Of a stretch of DNA of 12,573 bases, positions 5,197 through 12,573 are shown piece after piece. The stretch covers positions 1 to 12,573 of the forward strand of contig JAQGJY010000381.1 in assembly GCA_028290325.1 (NCBI GenBank), written 5' to 3'. Position 1 is the first letter of the stretch. Every line of letters starts with the position of its first letter. The stretch is from Tardiphaga sp. (GTDB lineage Bacteria; Pseudomonadota; Alphaproteobacteria; Rhizobiales; Xanthobacteraceae). A program made the translations under genes and the position numbers. The notes below the pieces were generated by a model. The model worked only from the letters and a program-made list of their open reading frames with translations, made no database searches and was not told the DNA's origin.

Positions 5197-7233
5197 ATGC
5201 CAGGCAGTTCTCAGCCCCCGTCCGGATTCGTCTTTGGCCTGTCCAACCTCAAGCCAGTCGAGTCGAACATGATCGCAATTACATTCCCAGACGGCGCCAA
5301 GCGCGAATTCCCCAAAAACATCACCGGGTTCGATATCGCGAAAGGTATCTCGCCGTCGCTTGCCAAGCGCACCGTCGCGATGGCGCTTGACGGCGTCGTC
5401 ACCGATCTCGCCGATCCGATCGAGCAAAACTCGTCGATCGACTTCATCAATCGCGACGATCCGCGCGCGCTCGAATTGATCCGGCACGATTGCGCGCACG
5501 TGCTCGCCGAGGCGGTGCAGGATCTATGGCCGGGCACGCAGGTGACGATCGGGCCGATCATCGAGAACGGTTTCTATTACGACTTCTTCCGCAACGAGCC
5601 GTTCACGCCCGAAGACTTCGCCGCGATCGAAAAGAAGATGCGCGAGATCATCGTGCGCGACAAACCCTTCACCAAGGAAGTCTGGACGCGTGACGAGACC
5701 AAGAAGGTGTTCGCCGACAAAGGCGAGGCCTTCAAGGTCGAATTGCTCGACGCCATCCCCGAAGATCAGTCGATCAAGATCTACAAGCAGGGCGACTGGT
5801 TCGACCTGTGTCGCGGCCCACACATGACGTCGACCGGAAAAGTCGGCAACGCGTTCAAGCTGATGAAGGTGGCTGGCGCTTACTGGCGCGGCGACAGCAA
5901 CAATCCGATGCTGACGCGTATCTACGGGACGGCCTTCGCCAAGCAGGACGACCTCGATTTTTATCTCAAGCAGATTGAGGAAGCCGAGAAGCGCGACCAT
6001 CGCAAGCTCGGCCGCGAACTCGACCTGTTTCATTTTCAGGAGGAAGGCCCTGGCGTCGTGTTCTGGCACGCCAAAGGCTGGACGATCTTCCAGGCGCTGA
6101 TCTCCTATATGCGTCGGCGCCTTGCCGGCGATTACCAAGAAGTCAACGCGCCGCAAATTCTCGACAAGTCGCTATGGGAGACCTCAGGCCACTGGGACTG
6201 GTACCGAGAGAACATGTTCGCCGCGCAGTCCGCCGGCGACGAAGCCGAGGATAAGCGCTGGTTCGCGTTGAAGCCGATGAACTGCCCTGGCCATGTGCAG
6301 ATCTTCAAGCACGGCCTCAAAAGCTATCGCGACCTGCCCTTGCGCATGGCGGAATTCGGCGTCGTCCATCGCTACGAACCGTCCGGCGCGATGCACGGGC
6401 TGATGCGCGTGCGCGGCTTCACGCAGGACGACGCGCATGTGTTCTGCACCGAGCAGCAGTTGGCCGACGAGTGTTTGAAGATCAACGAGTTGATCCTCTC
6501 GACCTATTCGGATTTCGGCTTCGGCGACATCGTGGTCAAGCTCTCGACGCGGCCGGAGAAGCGCGTCGGCAGCGACGAGATGTGGGATCACGCCGAGCGG
6601 GTGATGGCCACGGTGCTGTCGACGATCGAGGCGCAATCCGGCGGCCGCATCAAGACCGCGATCAATCCGGGCGAAGGCGCGTTTTACGGACCGAAATTCG
6701 AATACGTCTTGCGCGACGCCATCGGCCGCGACTGGCAATGCGGCACCACGCAGGTGGACTTCAACCTGCCGGAGCGTTTCGGCGCGTTCTACATCGACGC
6801 GGATGGCTCGAAGAAAGCGCCGGTCATGGTGCATCGCGCGATCTGCGGATCGATGGAGCGCTTCACCGGCATTTTGATCGAGCACTTTGCCGGCAACTTC
6901 CCGCTTTGGCTGGCGCCGGTGCAGGCGGTCGTCACCACGATCACGCAGGAAGGCGATGACTACGCCAAGCAGGTTCTCGCCGCCGCACGAAAGGCGGGGC
7001 TGCGCGTCGAGATCGATCTGCGTAACGAAAAGATCAACTACAAGGTCCGCGAACATTCACTGATGAAAATTCCCGCTCTCCTCGTCGTCGGCAAGAAGGA
7101 AGCGGAAACCGGCGCGGTCTCGATCCGGCGGTTGGGATCGGAAGGTCAGAACGTGATGCCGCTGACCGAAGCGCTCGCGGCCTTGGTCGAAGAAGCCACG
7201 CCGCCGGATGTGAAACGGGCAAACGCCGAATGA
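5197..7233 (+). CDS. thrS: Threonyl-tRNA synthetase
   Basis: ThrS charges tRNA-Thr with threonine in the cytoplasm. The order is classical: TGS domain from about residue 25, editing domain with H97-x3-H101 and C205-x3-H209, class II catalytic core, and C-terminal anticodon-binding domain from about 570. In the core, C363 (MNCPGH), H414 (DDAH) and H546 (MVHRAICGS) correspond to the catalytic Zn ligands, motif 2 is RYEPSGAMHGLMRVRGFTQD, and motif 3 includes GSMERF. From ATG 5197 the protein has 678 residues, with about 24 before the usual TGS start at M25 (ATG 5269). I chose 5197 because AGAGGAG lies 6 bases upstream (5184-5190), whereas 5269 has only a weak GAG. The frame is open further upstream, but that is leader. 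A leader hairpin may autoregulate it. Confidence 0.97.
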   Translation: MPGSSQPPSGFVFGLSNLKPVESNMIAITFPDGAKREFPKNITGFDIAKGISPSLAKRTVAMALDGVVTDLADPIEQNSSIDFINRDDPRALELIRHDCAHVLAEAVQDLWPGTQVTIGPIIENGFYYDFFRNEPFTPEDFAAIEKKMREIIVRDKPFTKEVWTRDETKKVFADKGEAFKVELLDAIPEDQSIKIYKQGDWFDLCRGPHMTSTGKVGNAFKLMKVAGAYWRGDSNNPMLTRIYGTAFAKQDDLDFYLKQIEEAEKRDHRKLGRELDLFHFQEEGPGVVFWHAKGWTIFQALISYMRRRLAGDYQEVNAPQILDKSLWETSGHWDWYRENMFAAQSAGDEAEDKRWFALKPMNCPGHVQIFKHGLKSYRDLPLRMAEFGVVHRYEPSGAMHGLMRVRGFTQDDAHVFCTEQQLADECLKINELILSTYSDFGFGDIVVKLSTRPEKRVGSDEMWDHAERVMATVLSTIEAQSGGRIKTAINPGEGAFYGPKFEYVLRDAIGRDWQCGTTQVDFNLPERFGAFYIDADGSKKAPVMVHRAICGSMERFTGILIEHFAGNFPLWLAPVQAVVTTITQEGDDYAKQVLAAARKAGLRVEIDLRNEKINYKVREHSLMKIPALLVVGKKEAETGAVSIRRLGSEGQNVMPLTEALAALVEEATPPDVKRANAE

Positions 7234-7345
7234 TAACGGGGCCAATTAGACAGGCTCCATCCACACCGAACGACCATCAGAGTTCATGTCGTGGAACCTT
7301 GATGATTCTCCGGCTACAGTGTGATTCTCAAAAGGGGGATCTCAC

Positions 7346-8062
7346 ATGCGAAAACTTGCTGCGGAATTTGTCGGGACGTTCTGGCTCGTATTCGGAGGTT
7401 GCGGCAGCGCCGTGCTGGCCGCTGGCTTTCCCGGATTGGGTATCGGATTCGTCGGCGTCTCACTGGCATTCGGCCTGACGGTTTTGACGATGGCCTACGC
7501 GGTCGGCGGCATCTCCGGCGGACATTTCAATCCGGCGGTGTCGCTGGGATTGGCCATCGCCGGCCGCTTCGACTGGCGGGAATTGATCCCCTATTGGATC
7601 ACGCAAGTGATCGCCGGACTCTGCGCGGCGGCGGTGCTTTACGTCATCGCGTCCGGCGCGCCGAACTTTGCGGCGGGCGGCTTTGCGTCAAATGGCTATG
7701 ATGCGCTGTCACCGGGCAAGTATTCGATGATCTCCGCGCTGGTTGCCGAAGTGGTCCTGACGGCGGCGTTCTTGATCATCATCCTCGGCTCGACGTCGCG
7801 GGCGGCACCGGCCGGTTTCGCACCGATCGCGATCGGCCTCGGTCTGACGCTGATTCACCTGATCTCGATCCCGGTCACGAATACGTCGGTCAACCCGGCA
7901 CGCTCGACAGCGGTCGCGTTCTTCGCAACGACCGGAGCCCCATCGCAGCTTTGGTTGTTCTGGGTGGCGCCCTTGCTCGGCGCGGCGCTTGGTGCCGCGA
8001 TCTACAAGTTTGTTCTGTCTCCCGGTGAATCGCCGGGCCTGATCGGTCGCGAGGCAAAATAA
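7346..8062 (+). CDS. aqpZ: Aquaporin Z (water channel)
   Basis: This 238-residue inner-membrane channel has six hydrophobic helices and two NPA half-helices (62-64 in GGHFNPAVS, 183-185 in TSVNPARSTAV). The selectivity filter residues F42, H171, T180 and R186 match those of E. coli AqpZ with a constant offset, which indicates a water-selective pore rather than a glycerol facilitator. Such channels move water rapidly during osmotic change. The ATG is backed by a strong AGGGGG site ending 7 bases upstream (7334-7338). It stands 112 bases after thrS, a gap with no clear terminator and only poor promoter matches. A likely intrinsic terminator follows 58 bases after the stop, so aqpZ is probably monocistronic. 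Confidence 0.96.
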   Translation: MRKLAAEFVGTFWLVFGGCGSAVLAAGFPGLGIGFVGVSLAFGLTVLTMAYAVGGISGGHFNPAVSLGLAIAGRFDWRELIPYWITQVIAGLCAAAVLYVIASGAPNFAAGGFASNGYDALSPGKYSMISALVAEVVLTAAFLIIILGSTSRAAPAGFAPIAIGLGLTLIHLISIPVTNTSVNPARSTAVAFFATTGAPSQLWLFWVAPLLGAALGAAIYKFVLSPGESPGLIGREAK

Positions 8063-8120
8063 ACCAGCTATCGCGGGCCGCTCGATTTAGAGGCCTCCTA
8101 AGCGATGCAACTTGCGAAGC

Positions 8121-8161
8121 GGCGTGAGCAGGCAGATATGCGGCTCACGCCTTTCAATTTT
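8121..8161 (+). terminator. Intrinsic terminator after aqpZ
   Basis: GGCGTGAGC (8121-8129) and GCTCACGCC (8143-8151) form a perfect 9-bp stem with a 13-base loop, followed directly by a T-rich run (TTTCAATTTT, 8152-8161). This is the most terminator-like structure in the window. It lies inside an N-terminal extension of the nitroreductase frame (possible start 8105), which argues that the extension is not translated and that the gene starts at 8174. Because it precedes that gene by only 13 bases, it could also act as an attenuator. Confidence 0.6.
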
Positions 8162-8173
8162 GATGGATGCCTG

Positions 8174-8737
8174 ATGCCCGACGCGATCCAGCTTCTGACC
8201 ACCCGCCGCTCGGTGAAGCCGCGCGACATGACCGCGCCCGGTCCGTCTGCATCCGAACTCGAAACGCTCCTGACGATCGGCGCGCGGGTGCCGGATCACG
8301 GCAAGCTCGCGCCGTGGCGTTTCATCATATTCGAAGGCGATGCGCGGGCCCGCGCGGGCGAGATCATTGCCAACGTCTATGCAAGCAAGACTCCGGGGGC
8401 CGACGCGGCGGCGATCGAAACCGAGAAGCGCCGCCTGATGGATGCGCCGCTGGTGGTCGCGGTGGTCAGCACCGTGAAGCCGCATCCGAAGGTGCCGCCA
8501 TGGGAGCAGGAATTATCGGCGGGGGCCAGCGCGATGAATATCGTCATCGCCGCCACCGCGCTCGGCTATGCCGCGAATTGGCTGACGGGGTGGTTCGCCT
8601 ATGACCGCGATGCGCTGGCAGCGCTCGGTGTAACCGAAGGTGAAAAACTCGCAGGCTTTGTTCACATCGGCACGGCGAAGGCTTCCCCCGAGGATCGTCC
8701 ACGACCCGACCTCAAGACGATCGTCACGCGGTTCTGA
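8174..8737 (+). CDS. Nitroreductase family protein (YdjA-like)
   Basis: The product, 187 residues from ATG 8174, matches the small FMN-dependent nitroreductase family, whose dimers use NAD(P)H to reduce nitro compounds, quinones or related substrates. Visible features are LLTTRRSVKP (FMN phosphate-binding Arg pair near 11-12), ARVPDHGKLAPWRF, GASAMNIVIAATALGYAANWLTGW with the conserved helix and W, and a C-terminal HIGTA. Length and start fit E. coli YdjA (about 183 residues). The longer frame from 8105 would translate a terminator-like hairpin, so I reject it. The ribosome site is weak (GGA 6 bases upstream). The physiological substrate cannot be told. Its TGA directly abuts the stop of the convergent gene. 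Confidence 0.9.
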   Translation: MPDAIQLLTTRRSVKPRDMTAPGPSASELETLLTIGARVPDHGKLAPWRFIIFEGDARARAGEIIANVYASKTPGADAAAIETEKRRLMDAPLVVAVVSTVKPHPKVPPWEQELSAGASAMNIVIAATALGYAANWLTGWFAYDRDALAALGVTEGEKLAGFVHIGTAKASPEDRPRPDLKTIVTRF

Positions 8738-9793
8738 TCAGCGCGCGACGACCTCGACCTCGCCATCGACGCCGTTGACGACGTTGAACGGGCGCTCGAA
8801 CACCTTGCCTTCGTTCTTGGCGATGGCGCGGTACTCGCCCTCGGACAGCACGACACGCGGAAACGCGCCGATCGATTCCTTGATGACGTCACCGGCCGGG
8901 GTGATGACCGACCATGCGGTGTTGGCCAGCGCCTCGCCGCCTTTGTCGCCGACCAGCTTCAACGTGATGACGGCGGCGCGATGGCTGATCGTCACATCGG
9001 TCAGCTTGCCGGCCTGCACGCGAATGTCGGAACGCACCACCGAGTTGGCGTCGCCGTAATTCGAGGTGATGTAATAGGTGCCTTCCGGCAGCAGCACGAT
9101 GTCCGCGCCATTGACGTTCGGCACCAGAGAGGCGCGATCACTGCCCTCGAACTGGCTGCCTTTGTAGATATTGAATGAAATCTGGTTCTGCGGAATCTTG
9201 CTGGTGCCGACGCGGCCCTCGATCCGCAACCCGCCAGCCGGCAGCAGAAATGACTCGCGATCGGTCTCGGTTTTCAGCGTCACCGGGCGAACGGCGCTGA
9301 CCAGTCCAAGCGTGACGTGGACCACATAGCTGCCGGGCGGCAGCGCGATGCTCGGCGTCGCCGTGCGATCCTCGCGGATCAGCTTGAACGCGCCGGTCTC
9401 ATCGGGGCGATCCGAGAACACCCGCCACACCAGGCCGCTGTTGATGACGGGCAGATCCTTGCCGTAACGCGCCGTCAGCGCCAGCACGCCCTGCGGCGGC
9501 GACGCCGCCGACGGCGGCGGCGTTTGCAACGGAATCGCGCCGACGGGCGGCTGAGTGATCGGTGCCGGCAAGCCGGGAGACGTCGCAGGCCCGGAGGGCG
9601 GCGCCAGACTGATCGCCGGCCCGGACGGCACGTCGGGAATCGAACCTGGCGGGACTGGCGCCGGACGCTCCTGAAACATCTGCGCGACGGCCAACGGTGG
9701 CGCGGCAAAAGCGCTCACGCATGCGACAACCGGCAGCAGCGCCGTGCGCCAGCCGTGCCAACTCGATCCCGTGCGATGACCCCGCTGCCTCAT
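8738..9793 (-). CDS. Secreted protein with Pro-rich linker and three beta-type repeats, function unknown
   Basis: From ATG 9793 the product has 351 residues. A signal peptide is clear: basic residues 2-16, hydrophobic 18-36 and an AVA|Q-type site near 37-38. Residues about 42-101 are rich in Pro, Ser, Gly and Ala, a flexible linker. The rest holds three diverged repeats of about 60-66 residues (near 119-184, 204-270 and 291-349). Each has an aromatic-hydrophobic strand (VWRVFS, SFNIYK, AWSVIT) and then L-x-x-G-x-Y (LPPGSYVVHV, LPEGTYYITS, LSEGEYRAIA). This pattern resembles PEGA or carboxypeptidase-regulatory-like beta sandwiches. No catalytic motif is seen; a periplasmic or surface binding role is a guess. 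The longer frame to 9946 has no signal peptide at its start. The ribosome site is poor (AGGA only 2 bases before the ATG). It is divergent from the patatin gene. Confidence 0.75.
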   Translation of the reverse strand: MRQRGHRTGSSWHGWRTALLPVVACVSAFAAPPLAVAQMFQERPAPVPPGSIPDVPSGPAISLAPPSGPATSPGLPAPITQPPVGAIPLQTPPPSAASPPQGVLALTARYGKDLPVINSGLVWRVFSDRPDETGAFKLIREDRTATPSIALPPGSYVVHVTLGLVSAVRPVTLKTETDRESFLLPAGGLRIEGRVGTSKIPQNQISFNIYKGSQFEGSDRASLVPNVNGADIVLLPEGTYYITSNYGDANSVVRSDIRVQAGKLTDVTISHRAAVITLKLVGDKGGEALANTAWSVITPAGDVIKESIGAFPRVVLSEGEYRAIAKNEGKVFERPFNVVNGVDGEVEVVAR

Positions 9794-9977
9794 TGTCCTG
9801 CTTTTGACCGAAAACGCGGCAAATTCAAGCCGCGGTCCCATATCTTGCACGATCATGTATAAACCATGCGCGCGCCACGCACTGGCACGACTGCGCTGCA
9901 ATACGTAAAATGGCAGCAATTGTCCGGCAGACAGAGTCGCGGACATCGCGCTTCATCGCGCGGATCGGAGTGGTTGC

Positions 9978-11039
9978 GTGCTGGACAATCTCATCAGACG
10001 GAATGGCGGCGTCGCCGGCGACGGCAAGGACAAGGTCGGACTGGGCAGCGTGCGGCGCCCCGTGATCGGCCTTGCGCTCGGCGGCGGCGCGGCGCGCGGC
10101 TTCGCGCATATCGGAATTCTGAAAACGCTGCTGGCCCATGGCATCGTGCCGAATGTCGTGGTCGGCACGTCGATCGGCGCGGTGGTCGGCGGCTCCTACG
10201 CGGCCGGCCATCTGCATACGCTGGAAGACTGGGCGCGCAGCCTGCAACCGCGCAACATCCTCGGCTATCTCGACATCCGCCTGAACGGGTCCGGCCTGAT
10301 CGGCGGTGACAAGCTCGCGGCGCAGCTCGAGGCCTCGATCGGCAATACGTCAATCGACGACCTGCCGGTGAAATTCGCCAGCGTCGCGACCGAAGTTCGC
10401 ACCGGCCACGAAATCTGGCTGACACATGGCCGCCTCGTCGATGCGATGCGCGCGTCGTACGCCCTGCCCGGAATCTTCGCGCCGGTGCTGATCGGTGATC
10501 GCTGGCTGGTCGACGGCGCGCTGGTCAATCCGGTGCCGGTTTCGGCGGCGCGCGCGCTTGGCGCGGAGATCGTGATCGCCGCCAACCTGTCGAGCGACGT
10601 GTTCGGTCACAGCACGACGATCTTCGCGCACGGGTCGCCACCTCATGCGCAACCAGAGCCGGTGATGGAGATGCCGCCGGAGTCGGCGAAGCGCGGCTTC
10701 GGACGTTTCTTTTCGCCGGAACGCACCGTCAAGCGTGAGTTCTTCGGCAGCGGCGGTCGGCCCGGCATTTCCACCGTGATGGTCGATGCGTTCAACATCA
10801 TGCAGGACCGCATCACGCGCGCGCGGCTTGCAGGTGATCCGCCGGACCTGCTGATCTCGCCTCGCGTCGGTCAGATCGGCTGGTTCGATTTTCACCGCGC
10901 CGAGGAAATGATCGCGCATGGCGTTCGCGCCGCCGAACGCGCGATCGAGTCGATTCAAGAAGCGATCGACATTCTGGCGCCGGACGCCGCGAAGACGTCG
11001 ATCAAGGCGGCGCCGGCGGAGTCCGATCCCAAGGGTTAG
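9978..11039 (+). CDS. Patatin-like phospholipase
   Basis: The 353-residue protein has the patatin Ser-Asp dyad: the oxyanion loop GGGAARG (35-41), nucleophile S65 in GTSIG (63-67) and D179 in VDGALVNP. Family members hydrolyse acyl chains from phospholipids or other lipid esters; bacterial ones act in membrane turnover or as effectors. It has no signal peptide, so a cytoplasmic or membrane-associated role like that of RssA-type proteins is likely. Residues about 215-250 are a loop rich in Pro, Ser and charged residues, and the C-terminal segment GQIGWFDFHRAEEMI is typical of this subgroup. The GTG start is supported by GGAG 7 bases upstream. It is divergent from the secreted repeat protein and convergent with the CBS gene across a hairpin. 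Confidence 0.93.
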   Translation: MLDNLIRRNGGVAGDGKDKVGLGSVRRPVIGLALGGGAARGFAHIGILKTLLAHGIVPNVVVGTSIGAVVGGSYAAGHLHTLEDWARSLQPRNILGYLDIRLNGSGLIGGDKLAAQLEASIGNTSIDDLPVKFASVATEVRTGHEIWLTHGRLVDAMRASYALPGIFAPVLIGDRWLVDGALVNPVPVSAARALGAEIVIAANLSSDVFGHSTTIFAHGSPPHAQPEPVMEMPPESAKRGFGRFFSPERTVKREFFGSGGRPGISTVMVDAFNIMQDRITRARLAGDPPDLLISPRVGQIGWFDFHRAEEMIAHGVRAAERAIESIQEAIDILAPDAAKTSIKAAPAESDPKG

Positions 11040-11045
11040 ATCGAA

Positions 11046-11083
11046 TCGTCATTGCGCGCGAGCGCGGTCTTGCCCGCTCGCGC
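11046..11083. terminator. Repeat element with strong hairpin between patatin and CBS genes
   Basis: The gap after the patatin stop starts with TCGTCATTGC (11046-11055), identical to 2334-2343. GCGCGAGCG (11056-11064) and CGCTCGCGC (11075-11083) then form a perfect 9-bp, very G+C-rich stem with a 10-base loop. It sits between two convergent genes, so it could terminate transcription from both sides, though there is no T-run. It may be a REP-like element reused as terminator. Confidence 0.5.
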
Positions 11084-11102
11084 CCTGCAACGCCAGCGTC
11101 GC

Positions 11103-11531
11103 TCAGGCCGTCGCGATGTACTCGCGCAACGCTTCCTGCTCGTGCTCGAATTCCGCAACGCGTGTCTTGACGACGTCCCCGATCGAGATCAACCCGACGA
11201 TCCTGTCCTCATGCAGGACGGGCAGGTGGCGAAATTTTCCGGACGTCATCTTCTCCATGATCGCGCCGACGGTGTCCGCGGGCTTGCAGTGGATCACCTT
11301 GCGCGTCATGACACTGCCGACCGGCTCCGCCAGCGCGTCCGCGCCGCGCTCCGCGATCACGCGGACGATGTCGCGCTCGGACAGAATGCCGTCCAGAACG
11401 TGGCCGCTCATCACAAGCACCGCGCCGATGCGACGCTCGGCCAACAGCTTCACGGCCTCCGCGAGCGTGACATCCGGCGTGACGTGAATGATGTCATGGC
11501 CTTTGGAATCGAGAATCGCCTGAACCGTCAT
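11103..11531 (-). CDS. Two-CBS-domain protein
   Basis: The 142-residue cytoplasmic protein is essentially a Bateman pair. CBS1 (about 8-65) has the LAEAVKLLAERRIGAVLVM and GILSERDIVR motifs; CBS2 (about 74-130) has MTRKVI, IMEKMTSGKFRHLPVL and GLISIGDVVK. Such pairs bind adenosine nucleotides such as AMP, ATP or S-adenosylmethionine and report energy state, usually to a partner; here no catalytic domain is attached. The Asp in both S-E-R-D and S-I-G-D is where ribose is often bound. The start at 11531 is strong: GGAGG lies 5 bases upstream (complement of 11537-11541). A TTG at 11594 would add 21 residues without support. The partner protein is unknown; the neighbours are a patatin and a rhomboid protease. 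Confidence 0.93.
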   Translation of the reverse strand: MTVQAILDSKGHDIIHVTPDVTLAEAVKLLAERRIGAVLVMSGHVLDGILSERDIVRVIAERGADALAEPVGSVMTRKVIHCKPADTVGAIMEKMTSGKFRHLPVLHEDRIVGLISIGDVVKTRVAEFEHEQEALREYIATA

Positions 11532-11660
11532 TGTCGCCTCCGAAAATAGACGTGCCCTTGAATGGACGTCGTCCCTGTTCTTACGAGTCTTCAATCAACA
11601 GTGCCGCGCCGGCTGCGTCCAGTCGCGACAGGCGTGGAATGATGGATCAATTGGCCGCAA

Positions 11661-11673
11661 CCCGCAAGGCGGG
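11661..11673 (-). terminator. Small hairpin downstream of the rhomboid gene
   Basis: CCCGC (11661-11665) and GCGGG (11669-11673) form a 5-bp stem with a 3-base loop, 33 bases after the rhomboid stop in the 174-base gap before the CBS start. No T-run follows on the minus strand, so this is a weak terminator candidate. I see nothing else in this gap except the CBS ribosome site. Confidence 0.25.
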
Positions 11674-11705
11674 CGGAATGCCGCAACGGCTTCGCGATCT
11701 GCGAA

Positions 11706-12476
11706 TCAGCGCTCGGCCCGCATGCGGGAATCGCCGCGCGGAATCGGATCGAACAACGAAAACAGCAGCAGCCCGGCGAAGAAGCCGCCGATATGCGCCT
11801 GCCATGCCACGCTGGCCCCCTCGCTGCCGATCGCGATCGAACCGACGCCGAATATGATGTTGACGCCAAACCACACCGCGAGAAATCCGAGCACACGCGG
11901 ATCGCGCAGCGACGTCAGCAGCGGCAGCGCGGGCACGCGCGCGGCCGCCTCGGCATCGCCACGCCCGAACGACAGGAAACCGCCTTGCACGAAGGCAAAG
12001 CGGATCGCGGCCGCCATCGCCCCGGAGACCGAGGCCGAGGCACCGATCATCGGTGCCAGCGCGTGCTGATGCGTGACCAGATGCGCCAGCGCGCCGGCCA
12101 CCGCCGTCACCGCCATGAACAGAAAGAACCGCGTGGCGCCGAACCGTCGCGCCAGCGCGCTGCCGAACGGCAGCAACCACAGCACGTTGAAACCGATATG
12201 GGCGACGTTCGCATGGAGCAGCGAATAGCTGACCAGCGTCCATGCTTTGGCGCCCGCGCCGCCCGGAAACGGCATCGCCAACAGGCTTTGATCGTAGCGG
12301 CCGGGGATAAAGCCGAAGGCCAACGTGCTCCAGTATTCGAGATCGAGCGGCAACAGCATGCGCACGCCGTGAACTAGCGCGATCAGCGCGACATAGGCGG
12401 TCAGCGCGCCGGGCAGCGTCAGAATGGGTTCACGCGGGGGCGACGGCTGGGAAACGGTTGGGTCGGAAGATTGCAA
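11706..12476 (-). CDS. Rhomboid family intramembrane serine protease, start uncertain
   Basis: The protein has about six membrane helices and the rhomboid catalytic signature. Numbered from a TTG at 12476 (256 residues), nucleophile S147 lies in MIGASASVSG and the partner His228 in WQAHIGGFFAG; H93 and N97 in HANVAHIGFN fit the L1/TM2 oxyanion region. These proteases cut membrane proteins within or near the bilayer. The start is unresolved: no in-frame ATG or GTG precedes the first helix. TTG codons at 12476, 12482 and 12545 are possible, none has a good ribosome site, and the frame stays open to the window edge at 12573, so the gene may begin outside. I chose 12476 because homologues, as I recall them, begin shortly before the PPREPILTLPG segment. 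It is the last gene, on the same strand as the CBS gene. Confidence 0.88.
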   Translation of the reverse strand: MQSSDPTVSQPSPPREPILTLPGALTAYVALIALVHGVRMLLPLDLEYWSTLAFGFIPGRYDQSLLAMPFPGGAGAKAWTLVSYSLLHANVAHIGFNVLWLLPFGSALARRFGATRFFLFMAVTAVAGALAHLVTHQHALAPMIGASASVSGAMAAAIRFAFVQGGFLSFGRGDAEAAARVPALPLLTSLRDPRVLGFLAVWFGVNIIFGVGSIAIGSEGASVAWQAHIGGFFAGLLLFSLFDPIPRGDSRMRAER

Positions 12477-12573
12477 GGTCAAAGCCCGATGATCGCGGCG
12501 GCAGCGGCGTTGGGCTGCAATAAGCGGCTTGGCACGGCGGCGCAAGCCGAGCGGCGCCGAAACGAAACGAGCG

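Noticed and set aside
6184..7056. 290-codon minus-strand ORF inside thrS
   Set aside because: Antisense shadow of a strongly conserved gene; Arg/His/Asp-rich composition typical of a reverse-frame artefact.
7234..7345. Promoter or terminator between thrS and aqpZ
   Set aside because: TGGAAC/TACAGT with 17-base spacing and TTGATG with poor partners were considered, but matches are too weak; no stable stem with a T-run was found.
8105..8173. 23-codon N-terminal extension of the nitroreductase
   Set aside because: It contains a terminator-like hairpin and T-run, and the family normally starts at the MPDAIQLLTTRRS segment.
9317..9862. Plus-strand ORF with long arginine runs
   Set aside because: The arginine runs come from the reverse complement of the proline/alanine linker of the secreted protein; not a gene.
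9883..9900. Sigma-54-like promoter starting TGGCACG before the patatin gene
   Set aside because: The downstream GC falls 12 bases after the GG instead of the required 10, so the -24/-12 spacing is wrong.
10350..10958. 202-codon minus-strand ORF inside the patatin gene
   Set aside because: Antisense shadow; the plus-strand frame has complete patatin motifs.

Overview
The window is G+C-rich, densely coded chromosomal DNA from an alphaproteobacterium, most likely Hyphomicrobiales and probably the Bradyrhizobium/Rhodopseudomonas/Afipia group. The grounds are codon use, the protein sequences, a textbook CtrA box and short intergenic repeats of a type I associate with that group. The assignment is inference from reading; no search was run. 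I see no mobile element, CRISPR array, tRNA or rRNA. The content is mostly housekeeping, and I found no convincing new multi-gene system.

Layout. Left end, minus strand: a lytic transglycosylase cut by the window edge, with a perfect CtrA site upstream, then hisI and folE as a two-gene operon (folE first) with a foldable folE leader. Divergent from folE is a U-type Fe-S scaffold-like gene that lacks one of the three usual cysteines. Next is a minus-strand secreted ClpP/crotonase-fold protein (COG3904 type), divergent from yidD. yidD converges on an MFS exporter with a 4-base overlap of stop codons. The MFS gene is divergent from thrS, and this junction holds a 12-bp perfect palindrome, a thrS promoter candidate and a hairpin just upstream of the thrS Shine-Dalgarno.

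Right half: thrS, aqpZ (followed by a likely intrinsic terminator) and an FMN nitroreductase-like gene run on the plus strand. The nitroreductase stop abuts the stop of a minus-strand secreted protein with a proline-rich linker and three beta-type repeats. Divergent from that is a patatin-like lipid hydrolase. It converges through a strong hairpin on a two-CBS-domain protein, followed by a rhomboid protease whose start codon is unclear.

How the genes relate: hisI (histidine), folE (folate/pterin), thrS (aminoacylation), yidD (membrane protein insertion) and the Fe-S scaffold are core functions. Several others act at the envelope: transglycosylase, COG3904 protein, MFS, aquaporin, repeat protein, patatin, rhomboid. 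Apart from folE-hisI there is little sign of operons, because strands alternate often. The points most worth a second look are the CtrA box over a transglycosylase with no visible signal peptide, the scaffold missing a cysteine, the thrS and folE leader structures, the MFS operator-like palindrome and the two uncharacterised secreted proteins.
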